Assembly: GCA_028292745.1 (NCBI GenBank)
Contig: JAQGLT010000154.1
Span: 1 to 33,057 of the forward strand
Direction of reading: 5' to 3'
Origin: Polaromonas sp.
GTDB lineage: Bacteria; Pseudomonadota; Gammaproteobacteria; Burkholderiales; Burkholderiaceae_C
Length of the DNA stretch: 33,057 bases
A program made the translations under genes and the position numbers. Below are positions 10,801-18,249 of this stretch, in pieces; position 1 is the first letter of the stretch, and each line of letters opens with the position of its first letter. Below the pieces are notes generated by a model. The model made no database searches. It was not told the DNA's origin and saw only the letters and a list, made by a program, of their open reading frames with translations.

Positions 10801-11886
10801 CCTGCCAGAGCCGTCGAGCTCGTACTGGCGCAGGAACACCTGATGCGACGCATGCGAGGCGTAGGTCTGGTTCTGGTCGACATACGCCGTTGTGGTGTTG
10901 ACGGGACGCACATCGTCGGCCGTGTTCATCAGGCCGTCGGGGCCCGGCGACACGGTGGCGCGCGTCAGCACCATGAAATTGGTGGAGCTGCCCACGACGT
11001 ACAGCGGATCATCGGGCTGCAGCGGGATAAACACTGTTCCGCTGCCGCCCTTGTTGACCAGGTCAAGCCCGTGATCGAAGAACTGGCCGAACAGCGTGAA
11101 CCATGAGTTGAACGAAGCGGACAAGCCGCCGTCCGGTGCAATGTTGATGAGCTGGACGTTGTCGCCCTCCATCACGATGCCGAACGGCTCCAGAGCGGCG
11201 TCGCGCACGACACGGGCCGCATCCCGGACGGCAACGGCGGCGGCATGATTGGCTTCGGCGGCCAGCGCCTCGTCAATGGCGACTTGCTCAGCTGGCGTAG
11301 GAGGCGTGAGGGGGTCGCCATCGCCCAGGGCGTTGGCCTGGGCCCGCTCGTTCGTCGCGATGACGCGGGCTTGGTATTCAGCGTCCGAAGCGGGCTTGAA
11401 AGTCTGGTAGATGGCCCTGACGGCGGCCAGATCGCCCGTCTCGTTCGTCGATCCGGCACGCTGCAAGGCCGTCAAGATCGCAGCTGGATTGCCCAGCGTC
11501 TGGTCGACGAGCAGGTTGGAGATGGTGCGAAGGCTGGAGTCGACGACGATGGAGTTCGGATTGTTCGACGGGTTGTAGTTTGCAGCCGTTGGCGTGGCAG
11601 GAGCCGGACCGGGCCCGTCGAAATCCACAGGCGTGCCGTCCGCAGGCCCGAAAGCCAGGCCCGTGAGCGTGGGAAATGGCTGACCTGCCGAACCCCAGGT
11701 TTCCTGGCCAGGGAGCAGGTGGTTGTAGGTTCCATCGACCGTGCGCAGCCCGGCGCTCAGGTTGTAGGCAGGCACCAGACCACCGGGTCCGTACAGCGGC
11801 GTGCCGGCGGCGTGTGCCTCTGCGATCTTGATCTGTTCCAGGATGAATGCGAGGTCGGCTTTGTTGACGGTAAGACTGTTGGCCAT
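4894..11886 (-). CDS. Giant RTX protein with animal-type haem peroxidase domain, type I secreted
   Basis: A 2330-residue, acidic, Gly/Asp-rich protein predicted to be exported and to oxidise substrates with peroxide using haem (peroxidase-cyclooxygenase superfamily, bacterial RTX branch). The peroxidase domain spans about residues 230-860. By analogy with myeloperoxidase: distal Asp271-His272 in [11 protein letters not shown], catalytic Arg514 and ester-forming Glu517 in [11 protein letters not shown], then [10 protein letters not shown], and proximal His638 in YRFGHSML. Two DGxxNTADD insertions (315-325, 431-441) look like extra calcium sites. Nonapeptide GGxGxDxLx blocks lie at about 1012-1163, 1281-1303, 1420-1483, 1599-1663, 1719-1786 and 2109-2156. 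There is no N-terminal signal peptide; the C-terminus ends NFDFV, acidic plus hydrophobic as in type I signals. A Shine-Dalgarno AAGGGAG precedes the ATG by 9 bases. No acyltransferase gene is adjacent. The exporter operon lies divergently at 13.2-17.8 kb. P. putida PepA is a described relative of this kind. Confidence 0.93.
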   Translation of the reverse strand: MANSLTVNKADLAFILEQIKIAEAHAAGTPLYGPGGLVPAYNLSAGLRTVDGTYNHLLPGQETWGSAGQPFPTLTGLAFGPADGTPVDFDGPGPAPATPTAANYNPSNNPNSIVVDSSLRTISNLLVDQTLGNPAAILTALQRAGSTNETGDLAAVRAIYQTFKPASDAEYQARVIATNERAQANALGDGDPLTPPTPAEQVAIDEALAAEANHAAAVAVRDAARVVRDAALEPFGIVMEGDNVQLINIAPDGGLSASFNSWFTLFGQFFDHGLDLVNKGGSGTVFIPLQPDDPLYVVGSSTNFMVLTRATVSPGPDGLMNTADDVRPVNTTTAYVDQNQTYASHASHQVFLRQYELDGSGRPVATGKLIEGGGGAPGGMATWGEVKAQALLLGIQLTDFDVGSVPLLRTDQYGNFIPAANGFAQVIVGIGADGIPNTADDIVVSGTPAAPVNPTTVLALRTNSAFLADIAHDAVPVGKIADGDITIGLANPGNGAAEYDNELLDAHFIAGDGRVNENIGLTAVHHVFHSEHNRLVDHNKDVILATGDLAFINEWLATDIAALPATPAQIASLVWDGERLFQAAKFTNEMEYQHLVFEEFARKVQPQINPFVVPDGFDTTINPSIVAEFAHVVYRFGHSMLTESIDRFDPSFNQDHIGLVEGFLNPIAFDNDHTITDAVSAGAIIRGMTRQAGNEIDEFVTSALRNNLLGLPLDLATINLARGRDTGVPSLNAARREFYNATNNAAELRPYDSWIDFAGNLKHEASIINFIAAYGTHSLITGQSTLEGKRDAALTLITGISVGGLLVQADAEDFLNGTGLYAANLGGLEKVDLWIGGLAEKILPFGGMLGSTFNFVFEVQMESLQNGDRFYYLQRLDGQHLFGELEGNSFAAMIMANTDATHLPSDVFSTPGLILEVDRTKQFNPNLGETAGADGILVDNPATAIDESADNLGNDPVGGGILTPLVIRNNPATAGPDTNYLRYTGGEHVVLGGTDVGNAFNPTGRDILIASEGDDTLFGDGGNDYLEGGAGNDIINGGDGDDIIRDLGGDDNIKAGAGNDVVHGGPGLDLILAGDGQDFIVLGTDAGSEVFGGEGNDFILGSKNAERILGNEGNDWIEVGTFDGAPGDNFDEIFARDLIDGHDVFLGDGGFDEFIAEGGDDIMVGSPGRGKMVGMSGFDWMTYKDNTAGVNADFTRGIVFDENPAPPLNGTLDAYEAVEGLSGSKFNDILIGADTTAEERLPSAQGGTEGYRGSMLDAAGIARIAGLQAVLGAGVTSYSAGEIILGGDGSDTITGRGGDDIIDGDKWLDVQIGVFAAGDTAHTGAALELHSSMKTLVNRMFSGEINPGQLEIVRTIRTDTTAGDIDTAVYQGGLADYAFGSTADGMLTVTDVGLDPIDGSDKLRSIERLQFTDATLGIIVGTAGNDTLSGTAGDDLILGLAGNDTLNGLAGNDVLVGGLGNDTLNGGLGNDTYTFGLADGNDTINEPVNATSGGTADRIVIQAAGVALTGLNASDNNTGTNNGSLVINFNGQTVTVNGHYSGTNAETGVERINFNDGSFGGYLLGAEDYLINRADPAGALFGLLPRTIDLSTSAANNFIAGETGNDIITGGTGNDLIFGGTGDNDLFGGAGDDLLVGGSGVGDNDLLDGGLDADTMVGLAGNDTYVVDDAGDVIVEALAAGTDTVQTELVAYSLELVANVENLTYTGVDADPFTGTGNSLNNVITGGDLADTLNGLAGNDTLNGGLGADILNGGDNNDTLNGGDDNDILDGGLGNDTMNGGAGDDTFLVDSTTDIVIEGAGGGTDTVQSTASFTITDADVENLTLLGAVNINGTGNAAANVIIGNAGNNVLNGLGGTDTVSYAAATAGVTVSLASLAAQNTGGAGTDTLSNFENLVGSAFVDTLTASGTAGIGVANLLDGGAGNDTLVATVDNVRDTLNGGADSDTANYAAYGAALTVNLASAGPIIVGGSGSSAANSDVLVSIENFTGGSLGDTITGSTGANVLDGGLGNDTFNYTIGGGADTIIGGGGTDTLNILGAANNDVLDVVYNGGAVISSFEGGTVTGVENITANLGGNADTLSYTGSAAGVTVNLGLGTASGFTTIASVQNVTGGSGIDNLTGNALANTLIGGAGADILNGGTGGDVLIGGDGADVINMGVLANDNIQNIIRFIATSEFGDIVTNFDANGATAVDDRVEFGGALNTAWDDGSDDNNLQFATGNGGGGTVNATVGQANGNIEALLLTGAGSEGVTTANLGNAAAVSAAFNSEFVITAGNGEDALLVVNDTTGDSFSVWQWIQAGGGETSAAEITLIGIFTANATVTADNFDFV
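5419..8853 (-). repeat. RTX calcium-binding nonapeptide repeat blocks
   Basis: Within the RTX gene, tandem copies of GGxGxDxLx (for example [17 protein letters not shown]) occur in blocks at about 8398-8853, 7438-7629, 6898-7092, 6529-6732 and 5419-5562, with shorter runs between. Spacer regions at about residues 1497-1560 ([12 protein letters not shown]) look like the haemolysin-type calcium-binding related domain. Each block should fold as a parallel beta-roll when calcium is met outside the cell. At DNA level the blocks appear as imperfect 27-bp direct repeats. Confidence 0.9.
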
Positions 11887-11915
11887 GGTGATGACTCCCT
11901 TTTGAATTGAAAAAA

Positions 11916-11921
11916 TTTATA
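11916..11921 (-). promoter_or_regulatory. Possible -10 box for the RTX peroxidase gene
   Basis: TATAAA on the minus strand about 30 bases upstream of the ATG, in an AT-rich stretch. It would give a leader of roughly 20 bases containing the Shine-Dalgarno at 11896-11902. No good -35 hexamer is seen, so an activator or another promoter further upstream is possible. Confidence 0.3.
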
Positions 11922-11964
11922 TTGATTGACAGAAAAAACAGGAAAATGCTTGCGCTGGTGGGGT

Positions 11965-12105
11965 GCCTGACGCTCATGGCGGCAAGCATTTCCTCCTTGG
12001 GGACCGGCAGTGGCACGGCAACCCTGGTGAACTGGCGATGGCGGGATTGATCTGGGCAAGCCTGCACACCAAATGGTGTTTGGCCAATGACACAGTGACT
12101 CTCAC
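11965..12105 (-). CDS. Possible 46-codon leader ORF upstream of the RTX gene
   Basis: A GTG (12103-12105) sits 6 bases after a near-perfect Shine-Dalgarno (GGGAGGAG, complement of 12112-12119). The frame begins VRVTVSLAKHHLVCRLAQIN and runs 46 codons to a TGA ending at 11965, 78 bp before the RTX start. It is rich in Arg, Cys and Pro at its end and resembles nothing I know. A strong ribosome-binding site in a non-coding leader is unusual, which is the only reason to list it. It may be chance. Confidence 0.2.
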
Positions 12106-12511
12106 GATTGACTCCTCCCTTGGTTCTCGGTTTTGCTACTCCCATGTGCGTTTGAACACATGAGCTGACGATACGTAGCTCGACCAACCCGCTCAATACC
12201 GTGATTCAGAAGTAACCGGATGAGTGCAATTCAATCTCGAAGTAACTAAAAACATCTTCAGACTGCGAGTGGCCACGAAGAGCCGCAGAAATCGAACAAT
12301 CGCTAAAGTTTTTGTAGGCGCAGGGCTCACATCGCTGAAATTTAGTGACGTAACTCTGCGTAAATTATTTGCTTGCAGGTAAACGTTTTGCCGGTTTGGC
12401 TTTTGACGCAGTTTTTTTCAGGTGCGGCAAACCGATGTGCGCTGCGACCAGCACGTAAAAGATCGCGCGCCGCAAGGCTTGGATAGGCTGAACTCCTGAA
12501 TTCATAGCTGC

Positions 12512-12534
12512 TAACGCAGGCGCCGCCTGCGTTA
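12512..12534. repeat. Perfect palindromic hairpin, Comamonadaceae-type intergenic repeat
   Basis: TAACGCAGGCG (12512-12522), one central C, then the exact reverse complement CGCCTGCGTTA (12524-12534), flanked by ATAGCTGC and ATAGCC. The layout (a tagctgctaacgc arm, GC-rich stem, gcgttatagc arm) resembles hairpin elements I recall as scattered between genes in Comamonadaceae genomes. The palindrome is seen; membership in that repeat family is from memory. Confidence 0.5.
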
Positions 12535-13233
12535 TAGCCCGTTTTGATCATAAATTGCGCCGTTTTCCTGGCTTTCCCCGGTGTTTCTCCTTCCTCCGCT
12601 GAGGGAAGGAGCCAAGCGGGGCGTTGGCGGCCCAGGTGCGCGACTCTTGCCAATCAGAGCGAAGCCGTTCTCACAGGGCATAAAGACCACCAAATGCAGT
12701 CCGTGCAGCACTTCACGCCATGCAGCTTGTTTTGTATGACCTGCGCTGCAGCGAAAAAACCTTCTTTTCGCGCGACCAAGCAGGCACAGCGGCGCTCAAG
12801 CAACAGTTAAGCGTTTCACGGCGCAGCGTTTCAACTCATGACACTTCTTGGCGTGCCAGACGCAAAGCATTGCGTCATTCATTGCAAAAGGCTTTGTGAA
12901 AAATACAAATGCCTAAATTTTGTTTTGAATTGATATTTACAAAAAAATACGCATAGACATATCTAGAAATGGACTAAGCGACAGGCCGGTTGAAATGCAG
13001 AAAAATAAGCTCGTCCATATAGGTAAAACGTCTGACAGCAACTCAAGCTTGCCGCTGACTGAACGCCAAAAATTAGGCTTGTCGAGGTAACAAATTTACG
13101 GGATTGCCCGCTATTGCCCGTCACACAGACACTTGTTCAGACGAGATGGCGCAAAGGCTGCAAAGGGTGCGCCGCGCAAGTTTTGATTTGCAACATATCG
13201 ATTTACTGCAATCGACAAGAGGAATTTCCCACC

Positions 13234-15039
13234 ATGAGATCTGCAATCAAGCCCGCCAAAAATGAAATTGTCCAAGCCCTGCTTGACTTCAAAAGTGCAT
13301 TTCGGACCGTCGGGATCTTCAGCGCCATCATCAACCTGATGATGCTGGTGCCTTCGCTGTACATGCTCCAGGTGTACGACCGGGTTCTGGCCAGCCAGAA
13401 CGAAACCACCTTGCTCATGCTCACGCTGATGGTGCTGGGCGCCTATTTATTCATGAGCGCCCTGGAGTTTGTGCGCAGCTTTGTCCTGATTCGCGTCGGC
13501 GCGCAGCTGGACATGAAGATGAACAAAAGAATTTATACGGCAGCCTTTGAGCAAAACCTGAAAAAGGCGGGTGGCAACGCAGGCCAGGCCTTGCAGGACC
13601 TGACCACCGTGCGCCAGTTTGTGACTGGAAATGGGCTGTTTGCCTTTTTCGATGCGCCCTGGTTCCCGGTGTACCTGGCGGTGATTTTTCTCTTTAATAC
13701 CTCCCTGGGGGTGTTTGCCCTGTGCGGCACCGTGGTGCTGATCGTGCTGGCTTGCGTCAATGAAATGGTGTCGAGAAAACCCATGGCGCAGGCCAGCAGC
13801 ATGGCCGTTGCAGCAGGCAACCTGGCCACCAACAACCTGCGCAATGCCGAAGTCATCGAAGCCCTGGGCATGCTGCCCAATCTCATGAACCGCTGGTTCA
13901 AGCTGCACACCCGGTTTTTGCAACTGCAGGGGCAAGCCAGCGAGAAGGCCGGCATCATCGGCGCGTGCAGCAAGTTTTTCCGCGTGTCGCTGCAGTCCCT
14001 GATCCTGGGTTATGGCGCGCTCTTGGTGCTGGACGGCAAGATCACCGGCGGGATGATGATCGTCTCGTCCATCTTGATGGGTAGAACGCTGAACCCGGTC
14101 GAGCAACTGATCGGCGTCTGGAAAACCTGGAGCAGCACCCGCAGCGCCTACAGGCGCCTGACCGACTTGCTGGAGGCCAACCCACCGCGCCATGCCGGCA
14201 TGACGCTGCCGCCGCCCATGGGCCAGATTGCAGTGGAAGGCGTGACGGCCGGGCCACCGGGCTCAGGCATTGCCGTCATCAAGAACCTGAGCTTTTCGAT
14301 CGTGCCGGGCGATGTCCTGGGCATCATTGGCCCCAGCGGGGGCGGCAAATCAACCCTGGCGCGCCTTCTGGTCGGGGTGTGGCCATGTGCGGCCGGTCAC
14401 GTTCGGCTCGATGGGGCGAACGTTTACCAATGGAACAAGGACGAGCTCGGCCCGCACATCGGCTACCTGCCGCAAGATATCGAGCTGTTTGCGGGAACGG
14501 TGAGCGAGAACATTGGCCGCTTCGGCACCATCGACCCGGATCAAGTCGTGACGGCGGCCAAGCGCGCGCAAGTGCATGAGTTGATCCTGCAATTCCCGCT
14601 GGGCTACGACACTCCCCTGGGCGACGGCGGCGCGGGTCTGTCGGGCGGCCAAAAGCAGCGCATTGGCCTGGCCCGCGCCATGTACGGCAACCCGTCCCTG
14701 CTGGTGCTGGACGAGCCCAACTCGAATCTGGATGAGGCCGGCGAGCAGGCCCTGGTCAGCGCCATTGTTGATTTCCGCACACGGGGCAAGACGGTGGTGC
14801 TGATCACCCACCGAAGCAGCGTCATTGGCGTCACCAACAAGCTGCTGCTGCTGCAAGGCGGGGCGTACCTCTTTGGCCCTACGGCCAAGGTGTTGACCGA
14901 CCTGGCCACGGCGGCCAAAAAACACATGCCATCGGCACTTTCTGGCGCAGCCATTGGCATCGCCACGACCCAGGGCACGCAGAAACGGGAAGGCGATGAA
15001 ACCAGTACCAACAACACCAGCGCCACGGGGCAGACATAA
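13234..15039 (+). CDS. Type I secretion ABC exporter (permease/ATPase, PrtD type)
   Basis: Inner-membrane ABC transporter that drives type I export. It has 601 residues from the ATG at 13234, chosen because AGAGGAA lies about 9 bases upstream and the sequence then starts like family members; the frame is open further upstream to 13114 with no such signal. An N-terminal transmembrane domain (about residues 20-300, starting SAIINLMMLVPSLYMLQVYDRV) precedes a nucleotide-binding domain with Walker A GPSGGGKST (366-374), signature LSGGQKQR (469-476), Walker B LLVLDE (489-494) and a switch His in LITHR. There is no N-terminal C39 peptidase or C39-like domain, which places it with the PrtD/AprD exporters of RTX proteases and lipases. 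The adaptor gene follows after 14 bp. The likely substrate is the RTX peroxidase. Confidence 0.94.
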   Translation: MRSAIKPAKNEIVQALLDFKSAFRTVGIFSAIINLMMLVPSLYMLQVYDRVLASQNETTLLMLTLMVLGAYLFMSALEFVRSFVLIRVGAQLDMKMNKRIYTAAFEQNLKKAGGNAGQALQDLTTVRQFVTGNGLFAFFDAPWFPVYLAVIFLFNTSLGVFALCGTVVLIVLACVNEMVSRKPMAQASSMAVAAGNLATNNLRNAEVIEALGMLPNLMNRWFKLHTRFLQLQGQASEKAGIIGACSKFFRVSLQSLILGYGALLVLDGKITGGMMIVSSILMGRTLNPVEQLIGVWKTWSSTRSAYRRLTDLLEANPPRHAGMTLPPPMGQIAVEGVTAGPPGSGIAVIKNLSFSIVPGDVLGIIGPSGGGKSTLARLLVGVWPCAAGHVRLDGANVYQWNKDELGPHIGYLPQDIELFAGTVSENIGRFGTIDPDQVVTAAKRAQVHELILQFPLGYDTPLGDGGAGLSGGQKQRIGLARAMYGNPSLLVLDEPNSNLDEAGEQALVSAIVDFRTRGKTVVLITHRSSVIGVTNKLLLLQGGAYLFGPTAKVLTDLATAAKKHMPSALSGAAIGIATTQGTQKREGDETSTNNTSATGQT

Positions 15040-15053
15040 GCAGGAGCACCAAC

Positions 15054-16409
15054 ATGAAAAAATCATTTAAAAATCAATCGGAAGCGACCGATGCCGACAC
15101 GCGCGATGCGGAGGCGTCAGAGGTCAACATGGATTCGACCGCCCATACCCAGTTGGGCTGGTGGGTTGTGATCGCGGGCCTGGGGGGGTTTTTGCTCTGG
15201 GCCTCGCTGGCGCCGCTGGACAAGGGCGTCCCGCTGAGCGCGACGGTGACGGTCGCGACCAACAAGAAGGCTGTTCAGCACCTGACCGGCGGCACCGTTG
15301 ACTCGATCTTGGTCAAGGAAGGCGATGTGGTGAAGGCAGGCGACGTGCTGGTTCGCATGAATGCGGTGCAGGCCACTGTCAATGCGGAAATCGCGCGCGT
15401 TCAGTACTTCACCTCTCGCACCACGCAGGCGCGCCTGACGGCCGAGCGCGATGGGAAAAAGAGCATTATTTTCCCCCCGGAGCTTGAGCGTGTTCGGAGC
15501 GATCCGCGCGTGGCCAACAACATCCGCATGCAGGAGCAATTGTTCACCTCGCGGCAATCGGCCATCCACAGCGAACTGGCGGCACTGGATGAAAATGTGG
15601 CGGGACTGGTGCTGCAAAACACGGGCCTGCAAGAGTCGCGCGACGGCAAAAAACTTCAGCTTCAGTTTTTGAAGGAGCAGCTCGACGGCATGCGTGACCT
15701 GGCCAAGGAAGGCTATGTGGCCCGCAATCGTCTGCTGGAACTGGAGCGGACGTATTCGCAACTGAGCACTGCCATCTCCGAGGACATCAGCAACATCGCC
15801 CGGGGACAACGGCAGATCTCCGAATTCAGGCTGCACCGGCTCCAGCGCCAGCAGGAATACCAGCAGGAGGTGCGTGCCCAGCTGGCCGAGGTGCAAAAAG
15901 AAGCCGATGGCCTGGCCAACCGGCTGACCGGCCTGGACTACGACCTGGGCAACGTGCTGGTGAAGTCTCCGGTGGACGGAACGGTGGTGGCCATGAACGT
16001 CTTTACCCACGGCGGCGTCATCGCCCCGGGCTTTCGGATGATGGACATCGTGCCCAGCGACGATCCCCTGATGGTCGATGGCCAGTTGCCGGTGCACCTG
16101 ATTGACAAGGTGCATCCCAACTTGCCGGTCGAGCTGATATTTTCGGCGTTCAACCAGAACCAGACACCGCACGTTCCCGGCATCGTCACGCAGGTCTCGG
16201 CCGACCGGCTGGTCGATGAAAAAAGCGGAATGCCTTATTACAACGTCAAGGCCAAGGTCGCACCGGAAGGCATGAAGCTGATCTCCAGCCTTCAGATCCG
16301 GCCCGGTATGCCCGTCGAGCTGTTCATCAAAACCGGTGAACGCACCATGATGAACTACCTGATCAAGCCGGTGCGTGACCACCTGAAAATGTCGATGACG
16401 GAAGAATAA
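15054..16409 (+). CDS. Type I secretion adaptor (HlyD/PrtE-family membrane fusion protein)
   Basis: Periplasmic adaptor anchored in the inner membrane that links the ABC exporter to the TolC-type channel. It has 451 residues: a short cytoplasmic N-terminus of about 33 residues rich in Asp/Glu, one transmembrane helix (about 35-52, LGWWVVIAGLGGFLLWASLA), a first lipoyl half (AVQHLTGGTVDSILVKEGD, 73-91), a long coiled-coil hairpin (about 105-290, rich in Gln, Arg and Glu), a second lipoyl half (LVKSPVDGTVVAM) and a beta-barrel region to the C-terminus. The ATG is preceded by CAGGAG about 6 bases upstream. It lies 14 bp after the exporter and its stop is 2 bp before the outer-membrane gene, so the three form one operon. 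Confidence 0.94.
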   Translation: MKKSFKNQSEATDADTRDAEASEVNMDSTAHTQLGWWVVIAGLGGFLLWASLAPLDKGVPLSATVTVATNKKAVQHLTGGTVDSILVKEGDVVKAGDVLVRMNAVQATVNAEIARVQYFTSRTTQARLTAERDGKKSIIFPPELERVRSDPRVANNIRMQEQLFTSRQSAIHSELAALDENVAGLVLQNTGLQESRDGKKLQLQFLKEQLDGMRDLAKEGYVARNRLLELERTYSQLSTAISEDISNIARGQRQISEFRLHRLQRQQEYQQEVRAQLAEVQKEADGLANRLTGLDYDLGNVLVKSPVDGTVVAMNVFTHGGVIAPGFRMMDIVPSDDPLMVDGQLPVHLIDKVHPNLPVELIFSAFNQNQTPHVPGIVTQVSADRLVDEKSGMPYYNVKAKVAPEGMKLISSLQIRPGMPVELFIKTGERTMMNYLIKPVRDHLKMSMTEE

Positions 16410-16411
16410 GC

Positions 16412-17833
16412 ATGAGAACACTGCCATTTCGTCTTGCGCTGACTTGCGCTTTGTATGTCGCCAGCCTGACGCAGGCCCACAGCGCATCCGCCGGGGAAGT
16501 AGAAGCGGCGCCATCGATGGCCACCCCTCGCAACGCGGCTGGACAAGCACCCGGCGCATCGACGCTGAGCTTGCTGCAGGCCTATGAAGCCGCCCTGCAA
16601 AACGACGCCACGTACCGCGCGGCAATCCATGAGAATCAAGCGGGTCAGGAGTTCAAGGTGCTGGGGCGCGCGCATCTGTTGCCGCTCGTCTCGGCCAGCT
16701 ACGCGACCCACAAAAACCGGGCCGACATCACCACGGAGTTGCCGCTGGGCGACAGGACCGAACGCCGCAACTACACCAGCCAGGCAGGGTCCGTGCAACT
16801 GCGCCAGCCGCTGTTTTATCCCGAGGGCCATGCCCGCCATCGCCAGGGGATCGCGCAGACCCATGCCAGCAATGCGCAGTTTGTGCTGCGCGGCCAGGAC
16901 CTGATCGTGCGGCTGGCCACGGTCTACGTCGCCGCCCAATACGCGCATGACCAGCTGCAACTGGCGACCGCGCAGCGCGATGCCTATGCCCAGCAGCGCC
17001 TGTCGGCCAACCGCATGTTCGAAAGCGGCGAAGGCACCCGGACGGACGTGCTTGAAGCGCAAGCAAAATTCGATGTGGCCGATGCCCAGGTCATTGAAGC
17101 GGGCGACAACCTGGTCAATGCCAGCGATGCACTGGCGGCCATGATCGGCAGGAACGCGCCGCGGCTGGAAAGACTGACCGATGATTTTCAGATCAAGCCC
17201 ATGCTGCCGGCCGGCTTTGAGGAGTGGAAACAAATGGCACTGGACAACAATGCAGAAATTTTGGCGTTGCGCATTGCCGTGGACATAGCCAGAGAAGAAA
17301 TCAAGAAAATCGAAGCCGGCCATACCCCACGCCTTGACCTGGTTGCCAGCGCAGGCAAGAACAGCTCGGACACGGTCAACACGCTCAATCAAAGCGCCAG
17401 TAGCCTGAGCGTGGGCCTGCAACTCAATATTCCCCTTTATGCAGGCGGCTCGGTCAGTGCGGCCGTGCGCCAGGCAGTGGCCAATTATGAAAAGGCCCAG
17501 GCCGATCTGGAGGCAACCTCCAGCCAGGTGCTGGTCGAATTGCGCAAGCAGTACAACCTGACGCAAAGCAGCGTGGCACGGGTCAAGGCGAGCGAAACCT
17601 CCCTGAGATCGACACGGCTGCTGGTGGAGGCCACCCAAAAAAGCATCCAGGGCGGGCAGCGAACGACGCTGGACGTGCTGAACGCGCAGCAGCAGTTCTT
17701 TGAGGCCAAGCGCGACCTGGCTTTGGCACGCTTTAACTACCTGCTCAGTTTTTTGCGCCTGCGCTATTCTGCAGGCACGGTGGGCCGGGCCGACCTCAAC
17801 ACCATCGCCACCTATTTTGTTGCCGACAAGTGA
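16412..17833 (+). CDS. Type I secretion outer-membrane protein, TolC family
   Basis: Outer-membrane channel protein of the TolC/PrtF family, 473 residues. A signal peptide is visible (MRTLPFRLALTCALYVASLT, with likely cleavage after AHSASA near residue 27). Two OEP repeats follow: the first includes LSLLQAYEAALQNDATYRAA and ESGEGTRTDVLEAQAKFDVA, and the second SVGLQLNIPLYAGGSVSAAV and IQGGQRTTLDVLNAQQQFFE. These GxxTxxDVLxAQ motifs are diagnostic of the family. The start is 2 bp after the adaptor stop. It completes the exporter and probably serves only this system. No terminator with a T-run is seen downstream. Confidence 0.94.
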   Translation: MRTLPFRLALTCALYVASLTQAHSASAGEVEAAPSMATPRNAAGQAPGASTLSLLQAYEAALQNDATYRAAIHENQAGQEFKVLGRAHLLPLVSASYATHKNRADITTELPLGDRTERRNYTSQAGSVQLRQPLFYPEGHARHRQGIAQTHASNAQFVLRGQDLIVRLATVYVAAQYAHDQLQLATAQRDAYAQQRLSANRMFESGEGTRTDVLEAQAKFDVADAQVIEAGDNLVNASDALAAMIGRNAPRLERLTDDFQIKPMLPAGFEEWKQMALDNNAEILALRIAVDIAREEIKKIEAGHTPRLDLVASAGKNSSDTVNTLNQSASSLSVGLQLNIPLYAGGSVSAAVRQAVANYEKAQADLEATSSQVLVELRKQYNLTQSSVARVKASETSLRSTRLLVEATQKSIQGGQRTTLDVLNAQQQFFEAKRDLALARFNYLLSFLRLRYSAGTVGRADLNTIATYFVADK

Positions 17834-18249
17834 AGGCCCGGCGTTGAGAACATCACGACAATAGGTGGGTGTCTGGCAGGTGGGTGGCTGCTAGGCGATC
17901 TCCCCGCGCGGTGGATCGGCGGGCTGGGTCGCGGTTGATCTGAAAACCGGCTCGAAAGCGCCAAGCGCGGCATCGAGCATGGCCCAGAGTCTACTGAGCG
18001 GCAGCCACCGGGTGCCATTGCCGAAATGCCGGACAACCCACCTGCCTCATCCCCCTCAAACGGTATGCTTTAGGCAAGCGAGGCGCTTGGGCTTGGACCC
18101 GACTGAAAACTACGGGCGGTATCCATGGCGCTTGTCCCACCAGGGGCGACTGGCCCAGGTTGATAACCCCCAATGACAGCATCAACTGCAAGAAGGTTAG
18201 TCTGGCTGGATTGCTCAACCCGCCTAAAGGCTGGTGATTACGCCTGTTT
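17834..18249. other. Intergenic region after the secretion operon
   Basis: 416 bp with no gene that I can support. On the minus strand a short open stretch ending at TAG 17891-17893 (about 18036 down to 17891) reads like coding sequence (RHFGNGTRWLPLSRLWAMLD), with high third-position G/C, but it has no start codon with a ribosome site and stops upstream, so it may be the 3' relic of a lost gene. No convincing terminator is seen for either flanking gene. Confidence 0.4.

Larger units (their letters stand above)
11887..13233. other. Long intergenic region between the divergent RTX gene and secretion operon
   Basis: About 1.35 kb without a gene that I can support firmly. Contents: the RTX ribosome-binding site and possible -10 (11896-11921), a possible leader ORF (11965-12105), an inverted repeat CATGTG/CACATG (12143-12162), a perfect palindromic hairpin (12512-12534), an inverted repeat CTCCTTCC/GGAAGGAG (12587-12611), and a strongly AT-rich stretch at about 12895-13000 that probably holds the promoter of the secretion operon (weak TTGATA at 12930-12935 with ATAGAC 17 bases later). 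The start of the ABC gene is preceded by AGAGGAA at 13218-13224. The length leaves ample room for regulation of both transcription units. Confidence 0.5.

Noticed and set aside
6829..11106. A 1425-codon open frame on the plus strand opposite the RTX gene
   Set aside because: It is the antisense of the RTX/peroxidase coding sequence. The composition of the GC-rich, Asp/Gly-rich gene suppresses stops on the other strand; the product is an irregular Val/Ala/Arg/Gln/His-rich sequence with no domain, and all family motifs are on the minus strand.
12143..12162. CATGTG-N8-CACATG as a possible quorum-sensing (lux-type) box
   Set aside because: A 6-bp-arm dyad is common by chance, and no LuxR/LuxI gene or placement at a defined promoter supports it.
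11378..12196. A minus-strand frame covering the RTX start in another frame
   Set aside because: It overlaps the N-terminus of the RTX gene, whose ATG has a good ribosome-binding site and a family-typical N-terminus; the alternative frame has no protein-like character.
12342..12653. A 103-codon minus-strand frame in the long intergenic region
   Set aside because: It translates straight through two inverted repeats, including the palindromic intergenic hairpin, has no ribosome-binding site and resembles no protein.
15117..16625. A long minus-strand frame opposite the HlyD-type adaptor
   Set aside because: Shadow of the adaptor gene; no recognisable protein, and it runs across the real operon junction.
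16355..17638. A long minus-strand frame opposite the TolC-family gene
   Set aside because: Shadow of a clear outer-membrane protein with signal peptide and OEP motifs on the plus strand.
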